Positions 1 to 10,212 of a stretch of 64,000 nt of DNA are shown piece by piece. The stretch comes from Flaccisagitta enflata. Taxonomy: Eukaryota > Chaetognatha > Sagittoidea > Aphragmophora. Positions within the stretch are counted from its first letter, which is position 1, and each line of letters begins with the position of its first letter. The DNA lies in the NCBI GenBank assembly GCA_965153355.1, contig OZ231126.1, positions 48,918,001 through 48,982,000 on the forward strand. Direction: 5' to 3'. Both the position numbers and the translations under genes were made by a program. Below the pieces are notes generated by a model. The model was not told the origin of the DNA. It saw only the letters and a list, made by a program, of their open reading frames with translations, and did not search any database.

Positions 1-325
1 GGCTTTTTCGTGAAAACAAGAACAAAAAAAAAAGACATGGTTACGGATTGGGAGGCTACGGACAAAAAAATCAAGGTGAGTAAATCTTCCTTAATTTGTT
101 AACGCGTTTGGCACTCAATGGCGATAATATCATGCATGAGCGGACGAGAAGCTTTAAATAGAAGAGCACACAGAGCTGATTTTCCTTTTGTTTCTTCTTT
201 TTTCTTGATGATAGAGGCAGATTTGATAACAGGGTGAGTGAGACATTGTGAGTGAAATTTCAATTGATTTAAAGGAATATTTATGATAACAGGGTGTTTT
301 CATCGCATTTTTTCCAGGGAGCCTC

Positions 326-836
326 TGATACAGTAGATCTCGTCTAGACTTGAGATAACGAGGGCAAGCATTTTGGAAAAATAAATAAAGCAAAGAGATT
401 ATTGTTTAGGTTATAAACTTATAAAAGAATGATTTATTGCTCCTGATGGTCGGTCGCTATGAGAATATATTTCCATGTATTGCCGCAAAAATAAGGAACA
501 TTATTTAAAATTAAATTTGCTACAAATTTCTCATAATATATTCTATAAAAATGTCACATATATACTTTCTCGGCTAAACAAATTATATTCTTACAGAACA
601 TATTGTTAGAGAGTTGTAGCAAATTTGATTATAAGTAATGTTTTTTCAATAAATCTCTACAAATATTATTATTATAGCAGTAATACATGGATAAGTGTTT
701 ATGTGGCAACCGACTATCATAAGGAATAAATCATTTTTTAAAAATATATTCAAAATATCAGCAATCTAGCTTAATTTGTTTTTCCATAATGTTTGCCCCC
801 GTTATCTCAAATCTAAACGAGATCTACTGTATATCT
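326..836. repeat. Long imperfect foldback (MITE-like) element
   Basis: The left arm (about 326-570) is matched in reverse complement by about 580-836. The outer ends carry ACAGTAGATCTCGT on the left and ACGAGATCTACTGT on the right. The arms stay alignable almost to the centre near position 575, so nearly the whole element could fold into one hairpin. No transposase reading frame is visible. Superfamily not assigned because no clear target duplication was seen. Confidence 0.7.
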
Positions 837-888
837 TCAAGTATTTCAATTTGTCTTTACCGGTACTCTTCAATCTGTTTAAAACTAG

Positions 889-899
<11 letters not shown>

Positions 900-926
<27 letters not shown>

Positions 927-927
927 T

Positions 928-1001
<74 letters not shown>

Positions 1002-1138
1002 TTCGTGTGTGTGTGTGTGTTTGTTCGTGTGTGTGTGTGTGTGTGTTCGTGTGTGTGTGTGTGTGTGTTCGTGTGTGTGTGTGTGTGTTAGTGTGTATGT
1101 GTGTTAGTGTGTGTGTTTGTTAGTGTGTGTGTGTGTGT

Positions 1139-1223
<85 letters not shown>

Positions 1224-1290
1224 CGTGTTTGTGTGTGTGTGTTCCTGTGTTTGTATGTCTCTCTCTCTCTCCCTATCTCTCTCTCTTTCC
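900..1290. repeat. (GT)n microsatellite ending in a short (CT)n
   Basis: About 360 bases of GT dinucleotides with scattered TTCGTG and TTAGTG interruptions, then a short CT-rich stretch at 1258-1290. Reading frames here (Val/Cys or His/Thr repeats) are repeat artefacts. It lies just 3' of the minus-strand chitin-binding gene. Confidence 0.97.
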
Positions 1291-1330
1291 TGTCCCGGCA
1301 TGCGAATATGGCAGCCGGGGATCCACTCCT

Positions 1331-1336
1331 TTTATT
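1331..1336 (-). terminator. AATAAA polyadenylation signal
   Basis: On the minus strand AATAAA lies 25 bases past the stop codon of the chitin-binding gene (stop at 1361-1363). This supports a complete, short transcript rather than a first exon that continues. Confidence 0.6.
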
Positions 1337-1360
1337 CCATCTTTACATAACTAATAAGTT

Positions 1361-1705
1361 TCAACCTCTTGTCGTTTGCGTGGGGTTGACGGGCGTAGAC
1401 GGCGTTGAGGGAACGGGCGCTAATTCGCCGTCGCAGTCGACGTTAGCTGGCCAATCGCAGGTGCCGTATCTAGGGTTGGCGTATCCGGTGCCGCAGACGT
1501 ATGGGATCTTAATCTGTTGGACAGTGCCGCTGTTTAAACAAATCCAAAACAAATTGCAGAATTTCCTACTGGCGAATAGTCCATCTCTTTGGCATCGAAA
1601 ATCGTCTTTGATGGATCGTTTTGAACGAACGGCCGTTGAAGCCGCTGAACACCAACTGGCCAAAGATAGTAACAACAACGACGACGGTAGCAACCACCGC
1701 GCCAT
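1361..1705 (-). CDS. Secreted single-domain chitin-binding protein (CBM14 / peritrophin-A)
   Basis: This encodes a predicted 114-residue secreted protein that should bind chitin in an extracellular matrix such as cuticle, peritrophic membrane or shell. Residues 1 to about 21 are a signal peptide: Met-Ala-Arg, a Leu-rich core and a Cys-Ser-Ala cleavage site. A furin-like site RSKR follows at about 27-30, suggesting a short propeptide. The CBM14 fold is seen as six cysteines in the family's spacing, with F.C..DG near the start, the aromatic FCNLFWIC core and the CDWP..V.C ending. The C-terminal tail is Pro/Thr/Ser-rich (APVPSTPSTP), typical of O-glycosylated linkers. The start is the ATG at 1705; an upstream in-frame GTG at 1729 is unlikely. 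AATAAA follows closely, so a single coding exon is the simplest reading. A weak AGAG/GTTGAA donor at the end leaves open a longer spliced form. Confidence 0.85.
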   Translation of the reverse strand: MARWLLPSSLLLLSLASWCSAASTAVRSKRSIKDDFRCQRDGLFASRKFCNLFWICLNSGTVQQIKIPYVCGTGYANPRYGTCDWPANVDCDGELAPVPSTPSTPVNPTQTTRG

Positions 1706-1739
1706 CTTGTAGTTTCTCACAGTTTTCACTGACGATAAC

Positions 1740-3860
1740 GATTGATTTCTGCTTTTCTGTTTTATTTAATTTTTTTATTATTATTTTTTTTGTTTGATTT
1801 TTTCTCAGTCGTCTCCAAACCGACTGCCGCTCGTCTTTTTCGCCTATTTCACGCCTTTTGTTTCGTCCTTTGACGAACGCAGAAAATGATGACAGTCGAT
1901 GGCGGCGTTTGTTTCTAAAACTAACGAACTCTCTCTTCAGCTCGTCCTCTCGCTCCCGCTTTCTCGTTCTCTAAATTCTCGCTCCCTGTGTCGGATACCG
2001 CGTTACACTCCCCCTCTTTTATATTCAAATTTATGTGGAAGTGTAGGACTGACAACGACTCAACTTGATGGAGAAATCCTGAAATAATTGGGATATCAGA
2101 ACTGTCGGTTATCGACGTTTGAAAAAAAAACATGACTGTTTATACCAATAAAGGCAGCTGTCGCCGTCTTGAGAAAAATTCTCTTTATCAAAACCCCGTT
2201 CTTTTTCTCTCATTTTCATGATTAGCTATTCAAAAAAACAAAAATTTGTTCAATTACAAGCTGCTGAATTGGTGTTTTTGGAGGTAAGCTCAGTCAAATA
2301 AGTCAAAAAATTGTATCTTTTTTTATATGTTCTTGGTCTGTTTTTAAAAAGTTATTAGCTATGTGGGCAGGCCTGTAGCTTTCTTAAACCCACTGGTGCA
2401 TTCCATTTGTTGCTAGCATGCACAGATATCACCTGGGATATCTCAATGGACTAAATGGACTTGATTAACTTGATATCTCATTCTTGAGGAAAATATAAAA
2501 ACGCGAATAAACATAAGATCTTAACTTTAAAACTAATGATTGTAAAAAACTCTGGTTTGCACCATTTGAAAGAAAAAAATTGCTCTAAATCAAAAAAAGA
2601 AAACTTTATTAGCCCATGTTTCAAAAAATTACATAGTTCAGCTTTTTTTTCAATTATCTATTCTATGTTATTTAAAACTATTGCGAACAAGCACTAGTTG
2701 AACTATGTGACATGCTTATTAAAGATCAAATCATTATTTAGATAAATACCTCCTAAATTTGCGTTAAAATTTTAATCCTTTGAGTCATTAAATTCACCTC
2801 TTCACGTTGTTGATTTAAAAAATTCACTCATGCGTTTCACTCATGCATAGTTGAACTAAATGACATGCTCATACAAGATCAATTTACTATTCTGATAGAA
2901 ACCCTATCAATTCAGGATTTTGAGCAATCCAAGACTTTTTTCATTATCGACGTGAATTTTCTTCAAATACTCAACAATCCGAGTACTAATGCCAGTTTTT
3001 TTAACATGGACCCATTAGATTCGAATTCATTGAAAATATTTTTTGTGCAAATTTCACTCGAGATCTCCTAACTTAGAAATGGCGCAACTTTCTCAAGTTT
3101 TTCACAATTCATAAAAAAAATATCTTCATTCTTTCCTTCTTTAATCTACGGAGAACCAAAAGTCGAATCAAGATTCATAAAAAGTATTTTCTTGGATTAA
3201 AAGCAGCAAATAAAGCACATTTGTCCACTATTCTAGGCTGTTTACGTCCCGAAGTCAAATCAATGTCAGCCCAAACTTCCGAGCCCCAACTTCCCATTAG
3301 AAGGCTTGGGAGGACTTAACTCCATAATCAAAGACAATCATCGAGGGAAAAACACAACCGGGGGAAGCGACTGGAATTGGTCTTAGACATAGGATCATTA
3401 AATGAATCCGTGTCATGACATCAATTCTGTTTTTATTTTGAGTGAATAATGGGTGCTACGACTTTATTTGATTATTTGTACAACGGTATTATTCATCACT
3501 CATTGACTCAATGGCCTTTTAATAGCTCACTGAGCTCCTTTTCCCCGGGACGTCATTTCCCTGTAAAGGGAGTGGGATAGCGGATAGGGGGATAAGAGCA
3601 TAAGTCACAAATATTTGACAGATTCCGGGTTCGATGCAGTTTTCTTGTGAACAAAAAGACAGTCAATCGTCTTTGTATGATTATAGACTGTCCTCGTCCA
3701 TGCGAGATAAATTATGTTCGCGAAGATTACTATCCCAGGGATGTGAAGAGGGGAAAACACCTCCCACAACTGTGGGGGCCCGGGCCCTAGGGTAGCCCGG
3801 GCCAGGGCCAGGAGAAGAAAAAAGAAATAACACTGATAAATAGTCACAAAAGCATTACAT
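1740..3860. other. Intergenic DNA, no gene recognised
   Basis: AT-rich sequence with no convincing coding region. It holds a diverged direct repeat (2688-2750 and 2845-2906, each starting TAGTTGAACTA). It also holds an isolated GC-rich imperfect palindrome at 3775-3812 (GGCCCGGGCCC facing GCCCGGGCC) in otherwise AT-rich DNA. Confidence 0.5.
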
Positions 3861-3914
3861 GGTCAGCGGTACTCGCTGCCCCTAAGTGGATGTATATGCG
3901 AATGAGATGATGAG

Positions 3915-4258
3915 AGGGGCAGCGGCCCTGGAAAGGCCAATTACCTATGATTTCACATAGGACAATTTTCTTCGGTTTGAGATACTGCTTTAGGGGGCTG
4001 AGAGGCCTGATTTTTGGTCTGATTCAGGGTCTGAGAGGCGTGGTTTGAGGTCTGAGAGGCTTCATTGAGGGTCTGAAAGGCCTGATTTAGGGTCGGAGGG
4101 GTCAAATTTGGGGTCTGAGAGGTCTGATTTGGGGTCTGAAAGGCCTGATTTGGGGTCTGAGAGGCTTGTTTTGAGACTCTAAGGTGAAGGGGATAGATAC
4201 CAGAAAAAATTGCCTTATGGGGAATCATAGGTCATCGGCCCCTTTGGGGCTGCTGCCC
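3915..4258. mobile_element. Long-TIR minisatellite element (GGGCAGCGGCC family), copy 1
   Basis: The left end has GGGCAGCGGCC...CCTATGATT. The right end has the reverse, AATCATAGGTCATCGG...GGGGCTGCTGCCC. Between them is a minisatellite of about 21 bases (GAGGCCTGATTTGGGGTCT and variants) at 3995-4170. Further copies of the same design lie near 38.5, 40.4, 44.1 and 51.5 kb. No coding sequence. Confidence 0.75.
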
Positions 4259-4364
4259 AAAAAGTGAAAAGAGAAAAGAAAAAAAAAAGATATTTCAAGA
4301 GTTACTACTTCATTTTACTTTCAAGCTTGGGCTTCTCTCTTCTGTTTGGTTTATGAATAATGTT

Positions 4365-4588
4365 AGTTGCGGACACACAATTTTATAAGAGGCTTTGTCC
4401 ATCCGTCCGTCCATCCGTCCGTTGGTCCGTGATGATCGAGTTGAAAAGTGTAAAAACGCGCATTTTTGTCGCTGCAGTTGTGATTGTCTGTGTGTGTGAG
4501 TGTCAGTGGGGTGGGCGAGGGTGTGGATGGGGGTTACACGCCCCTGCTCACCCGTCCGCAACGATATTATGACCCCGCGTCATTTGTT
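4365..4588 (+). mobile_element. HINE-like element, subfamily B
   Basis: It starts with a hairpin related to AGTTGCGGACACGCAACT (second arm mutated here), then the conserved TATAAGAGGCTTTGTCC and a (GTCN)n run. A GT-rich middle follows, then CCCCTGCTCACC and CGTCCGCAACG (the 3' copy of the hairpin arm) and ACCCCGCGTCA...TTGTT. About 224 bases, no coding capacity. Assigned by structure to Helentron-associated elements. Confidence 0.75.
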
Positions 4589-4662
4589 TCTACGGTTTTG
4601 CACATCTTCTCCTGCTCAGATACACAGTCTTTCTGTTTAGCTGTTTACTGTGCTCAATGATA

Positions 4663-4838
4663 CAGTAGGACCCAACCTCATTGGTCTCATTGGGACTAAA
4701 ATTATTTCACTTTTATCTCAGGTTCACCTTTAAAGAGAGGTGCAATCAAATTAGAATTTATTATTTCGGACCTCAAACTGTTGACCTTTATTGATGGGGA
4801 ACCTTTAAAAGCGGGACTGTTATTGCGGGGTTCCACTG
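4663..4838. mobile_element. Tigger/pogo-like MITE, copy 1
   Basis: A 176-base element starting CAGTAGGACCC and ending GGGGTTCCACTG, preceded by TA. The same sequence occurs in inverse orientation at 43205-43380 with the same length. The CAGT.GAACCCCGC terminus and TA target are typical of pogo/Tigger-type Tc1/mariner elements. The right-hand TA is not preserved here. Confidence 0.75.
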
Positions 4839-4849
4839 TCGTTACTCTC

Positions 4850-6240
4850 TCTGTTATGCTTTTAATTGTGTACAAACCATCATTTTTTTCTCGGAATCTT
4901 GGAGACCAATCAAAGGAGCGGAGACAGAAAGTGTTTCTTGTGTTCCCAAGATACTTCGTGGAGATTTCAGGTGTGTTCGGCTTAATATTTACTATATCAT
5001 TTACTGTTAGAATTGTTATGCCTTAGTTAGTTAGTACTTCAGAATTTGAGAACTCGTCTGTAATTCCTTTTCCACAATCAGTCTGAAAAACGTTTCAAAA
5101 GAGCACCATCAAAAAAGCACCACTATTTCAGTTTGCAAAAAGCTGACGCTGAATCAATGCAAATTTCATGTTTGCGCTTGCTCACCGTCAACGAACCCTA
5201 AGACTTAAACCGATCCGATCTGAGACTGGTTGGATTACATGATAGATCCCTCTTTGCATTTCCTGCCTAATTTCAATAATGACTTTGATCACGATTCCTT
5301 TCATATTCACGGCAAAATGAAGACCTGGGTTAACACGAGCCTCTTTCAAAATAAATAGAACATGCCCATTACTTTTTGCTTTTTTTTTTAACTCAAACTG
5401 AGCAAGTCCACTCACTCCTTTCGGATGGTCAATTGATTCATACGAGAGACCCCGTACTATCTAGGAAGTAAATATACGGACAGCTGGAGTAAAGTTAACC
5501 TTTTTACTCACTGAATGAATTATATGATCAAATAAATCATTCTTTAGCAAATTTACGGTATTTTGATCTATTACGTGCTTCTGTTTGGATTTTCTACGGT
5601 ATCGGTCCAGGATTTTTCAACTAAAACAAGTGTGTCCCGAATTTCTCCAAAAACAACAAAAAAATCATTGAATCAGTACTGTTATCTTTTGATGTTAGAT
5701 CATTTCAGAGCAGTACGTTTAAAAGCGGCTTTCATTTTTTTCAATTTGTGAAAAACGTGAGCTAATGCAGCAAAACAGGTTGATTTTGGTCAATTCGTTT
5801 GAAATTGAGAGCTCTTTCAATTTAGATTGTCCATTCATGATTTGAACTGAAATCCTTGGGTGCTTCACATACAGTATGTTTTTTCTGAAATGACATGAAA
5901 GAAAATCTCATTTCTCTGCAATGGAACAAGATATCGAAAATCTGAAAAAAGCATTAGATAGATCTTGGTCTGCAGATTTTTTATCTTGAAAGGAATGATG
6001 CATAACTTTCAGAAAATAGGCCCCAACTTTATTTAAATCAAAACTTTCATTTCTTGGATGGCATGAATTTCCAAAAAGCATCTCTAAAACATATAATCTC
6101 AAATTCATGCTGAATCTCTATAGATCAAGCCAAAACTCTAGGAGTGATCTCGAATAAAGGAAAACTAATCATAGATACATATTCTGCCCCTTTATTGTGA
6201 CAGAATTACCAATTATAAGTTCAGGGTTACAAATTAAGCA
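4850..6240. other. Intergenic DNA, no gene recognised
   Basis: AT-rich sequence. Short open frames only, none with recognisable domain motifs. No tandem repeat of note. Confidence 0.5.
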
Positions 6241-6346
6241 TTTTTAGTCGCGTGCACGCGACTCTACAACCCGCTTTGTCCGTCGGTCGGTTGGTCGGTC
6301 GGTCGGTTGGTTGGTCACACTTTACTTTTTTTATTAATTTTATTTC

Positions 6347-6885
6347 TTTAAGTCATTTTTAGTCATTTTTAGTCATTCTAAGTCATTCTAAGTCATTCTA
6401 AGTCATTCTAAGTCATTTTAGGTCATTATTGTCATTTTAGTCAATATAGTCCTTTTCATCATTTTAAGTCATTCTATGTCATTTAAAGTTATTTTAAGTC
6501 ATTTAAAGTGATTTTAAGTCATTTCAAGTGATTTTAAGGCATTTTAAGTTATTCCAAGTCATTTTAAGTCATTATTGTCATTTTAGTCAATATAGTCCTT
6601 TTCATCAATTTAAGTCATTCTATGTCATTTAAAGTTATTTTAAGTTATTTCAAGTGATTTTAAGTCATTTCAAGTGATTTTAAGGCATTTTAAGTCATTC
6701 CAAGTCATTTCAAGTCATTATTGTCATTTTAGTCAATAAAATCCTCTTCATCATTTTAAGTCATTTTAAGTCATTCGAAGTCATTTTATGTCATTATAAG
6801 TCATTATACATCATTTTAAGTCATTTTTAGTCATTCTAACTCATTCTCAGTAATTTTAGTCATTTTAGTCAATTTTGTCATTTCA
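6347..6885 (+). repeat. Decanucleotide array, AAGTCATTTT unit
   Basis: Some 50 units of a 10-base motif (AAGTCATTTT, AAGTCATTCT and variants), with 9 to 12-base irregular units. The 10-base period matches one DNA helical turn. Confidence 0.9.
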
Positions 6886-6894
6886 CTTTTTATT

Positions 6895-7245
6895 TACATA
6901 ATTATAGGTAATTATAGGTCATTATGCAATTTTGGGAAATCATAGGTAATTATAGGTCATTAAAGGTCACTATGCAATTACAGGTAATATAGGTCATTAT
7001 AGGTAATCATAGGTCATAGTAGGTAATCATAGGTAATTTTAGGTCATTATGTAATTATAGGTAATTATAGGTAATTATAGGTCATTATAGGTAATTATAG
7101 GTTATTATGCAATTGTAGGTCATTATTGGTAATCATAGGTCAGTATGTAATCATAGGTAATTATAGGTATTCATAGGTGATTATAGGTAATTATAGGTAA
7201 TTACAGGTAATTATAGGTCATTATAAGGTCATTATAGGTTTTTTT
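6895..7245 (+). repeat. Decanucleotide array, TAATTATAGG unit (left part)
   Basis: Ten-base units TAATTATAGG and TCATTATAGG alternate with ATGCAATTATAGG variants. The array stops at 7245 and resumes at 8766 with the same units, so the intervening block is probably inserted. Confidence 0.9.
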
Positions 7246-8765
7246 TCGACAAATCAACATTTTCAACAATGAAATCATCACTAATGGAAAAAACAATGAC
7301 ACAACAATGGAAAAAGCCATCTTATAGTGCATGTGTAAAAGAAGCAAACAACAAAAACAACAATTATAACACCAATCCAAAGAAACATCCCTCAGTGCAG
7401 TGCCGGCAGCATGAACATTTCTACCAAACTTCTTACAAGGAATTTTAACCTTGAAACCATCGGGCAATTCAACATTAACGGCCTGTTTCTTTCAGGCCGT
7501 TGCCGGATTCAATTGCGATTGAGCTGGGCAGTGCTGAAGACATCAGGAACAGCAACAGCCACAACAAGGACATCAACAACAACCACAACAGCAACAGCGG
7601 CAACAACAACCACAACAACAACAATAACAACAACAACAAACGATCGCTTTGGCGACAATTACGGCGAAACATATGGAAACAGCAACGGCGACACCAAAAA
7701 CACCGATGATATTGGAACTTTATCAATAATGACAATGACAATGACAACAACAGCAACAAAATAGGCGATATCAACAACAACAACAATGACAACAACAATG
7801 ACAACAACAATGACAATATCATATTAAGCATTGACAACGTAGCAGCAACAGCAACAACAGCAACAGCAACAGCGGCAGCAACAGCAACAACAACAATCGC
7901 AAAAATATTCCACATGTTGGCAGTATGTTCACAAACGCCTCTACAAGGCAAAGGCACCTTGAAACCATCGGGCAATTCATCTTTTACGGCCTGTTTCTTT
8001 CAGGCCGTTGCCGGTATGTTTCTATCCATCACTGATTCTATAGGATGAACCAAACGCCACTAGACAAGGTTCTGTTGGGGTTTGTCTGCCGCTGTCTTCT
8101 TTCTATTACAGATGGGATCCATTACGTTTGAACTGGGCAGCGCTAACATCAGAAACAGCAACATAAAAAAAGGACATCAACAAAAGCATCAACGACAGCG
8201 TCAATGATGGCAACAGCCACGGCGACAGCCGCGGTGACAGCCGCAGCGACAGCTGCGGTGACAGCTGCGGCGGCAGCTGCGGCGATATTAGCGGCGACAG
8301 CTGAGGCGATGGCTGCGGCGACAGCTGCGGCGACAGCGGCGGCGACAGCGGCGGCGACAGCGGCGGCGACAGCAGCGGCGACAGCTGCAGAGTTACATGC
8401 AGCAACAACAACGGCGATAGCTGCGTTGACACCAAAAACACTGATGTCTTCAGCAACAACTCTTTCAAAAATGACAATGACAACAACAGCGACAAAATAG
8501 GCAATATCAGCAACAACGACAATGACAACGACAATGACAACATCAACTCAGTGGAGTTAGTTTGTAAATTGGAATCGATTGGGACTGGCATAATCTACAA
8601 ATCTAAGCATATCAACTTGTGAAGGCGTGAAGAAAAACAAATATTATTAATTTCGTTCAAAATTTTTGTACTGGTAGCAACCACTACTATCTTGCTAAAA
8701 CAAGATAGTAGTTATGGACTCTCCGGGGTCTGCTTTGGTTGCTATACTTTATATTATATTATTAT
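7246..8765. other. 1.5-kb block inside the decamer array, CAA-rich with hairpin repeats
   Basis: Two copies of about 50 bases (7457-7505 and 7967-8015) share ACCATCGGGCAATTCA and a perfect hairpin, ACGGCCTG and CAGGCCGT around TTTCTTT. Between and after them is (CAA)n and (CAACAG)n sequence. A 9-base GCGGCGACA minisatellite occupies 8210-8400. Another hairpin, ACTACTATCTTG and CAAGATAGTAGT around CTAAAA, lies at about 8683-8713. Long Thr, Asn, Leu or Ala-rich frames here follow from the repeats, and I do not call a gene. Confidence 0.6.
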
Positions 8766-9590
8766 ATTATTATAGGTCATTAAAGGTCATTATTGGTAAT
8801 CATAGGTCATTATGTAATAATAGATAATCATAGGTAATTAAAGGTAATTATAGATCATTATAGGTAATTATAGGTCATTATGTAATAATAGGTAATTATA
8901 GGTCATTTTAGATAATTATAGGTAATCATAGGTCATTATGAAATTATGGGTAATCATAGGTAATCAAAGGTCATTAAAGGTAATTATAGGTCATTATGTA
9001 ATAATAGGTAATTATAGGTAATCATAGGTCATTATAGGTAATTATATGTAAATAGACAATTACAGGTAATTATAGGTCAATATTCAATTTTAGGTAATTA
9101 TAGCTAATCATAGGTAATTATAGGTAATTATAGGTCATTATGCAATTACAGTTAATTATAGGTAATCATAGGTCATTAAAGGTCATTATGTTCTTAAAGG
9201 TAGTTATGGGTAATCATAGGTCATAATAGGTAATTATTGGTCCATATGTAATTATAGGTAATCATAGGTCTTTATAGGTACTTATAGGTCATTATTTAAT
9301 TATGGGTAATTATAGGTAATTATAGGTAACTATAGGTAATCATAGGTCATTATAGGTAATTATAGATCATTATGTTATTATAGGTAATTGTGGGTAATTT
9401 TGGGTAATCATACCTCATTGTAGGTAATTATTGGTCCATATGTAATTATAGGTAATCACAGGTCTTTATAGGTACTTATAGGTCATTATTTGATTATGGG
9501 TAATTATAGGTAATCATATGTAATTATAGGTAATCATAGGTCATTATAGGCAATTATAGGTCAATAGGTAATTATAGTCATTATCATCAT
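8766..9590 (+). repeat. Decanucleotide array, TAATTATAGG unit (right part)
   Basis: Continuation of the 6895-7245 array with the same 10-base units and a higher-order pattern of GGTCATTATG units followed by several GGTAATTATA units. Confidence 0.9.
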
Positions 9591-10212
9591 TACAGAAAAT
9601 AACATACTTAAATAATTAGGCAATTATGTAAGTAAGTCTCGCACGCGACTTATAGGTGTTGGCCTTGTTTCATAAAAACGCGAAAAAAAAACACATTTTT
9701 TGGCGTAAAATGTTGATGATAATTGAATAAATTATGTTTTCCACTCAAAATGGAGATATAGGTCAGTTTATATTGTTTACTACAGCATCTTGAATCAAAA
9801 TCAGGATCATAAATACCAAGTGGTAGTGATTTGATGAAAATTTTGCTTATAAATTTGATAATTTTTCTAAAAAACACTGACTTAGCTTATTATTATATGA
9901 TGGTAACACCATTTCATGACAAACCATATGAAAATAACATGAAAAATCTGCAGACCAAGATCTATTTGGTGTTTTTTTTGGATTTTGAATATCTTGCTCC
10001 ATTGCCGAGTAATGAGATTTTCTTTCGTGTCAATTCAGAAAAAACATACTGTAGCAAAAGTTGGGAGTATCCCTTATTTAGGTAATGTGGAGAAATAAAA
10101 ATCATAAAGATGACTATTTTCCTTTTTTCAAAATTCCTTCATCTCCCGTTTTTGTTTTGGCCTTAAAATTCTCACAAATTTCCCAGAATCCAGCAGAATC
10201 CTGTGTATTTTT

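Larger units (their letters stand above)
6246..9669 (+). mobile_element. Large HINE-like element (subfamily A) with decamer arrays
   Basis: The left end has the perfect palindrome AGTCGCGTGCACGCGACT (6246-6263), the CTACAACCCGCTTTGTCCG motif and a (GTCN)n run with CACACTTTACTTTTTTTAT. The body is a 10-base array of AAGTCATTTT type (about 6347-6870), a junction TTTCACTTTTTATTTACATA, then a TAATTATAGG array (6895-7245 and 8766-9590). The right end has GCACGCGACT (9641-9650) and GGCCTTGTT (to 9669). A sister element with the same order lies at 10213-11999. The array is interrupted by 1.5 kb of unrelated sequence. No transposase or helicase frame. Confidence 0.8.

Noticed and set aside
7475-7975. 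166-residue hydrophobic frame on the minus strand resembling a membrane protein
   Set aside because: Leu/Val runs come from CAA/CAG-type repeats read in reverse; flanked by hairpin repeats rather than gene signals.
8204-8500. Ala-rich 98-residue frame and the opposite 161-residue Leu/Ser/Pro frame
   Set aside because: Both follow from a 9-base GCGGCGACA minisatellite inside a mobile-element block; no conserved sequence outside the repeat.
6347-9590. CRISPR-like array
   Set aside because: Units are contiguous 10-mers with no spacers, and the genome is eukaryotic.
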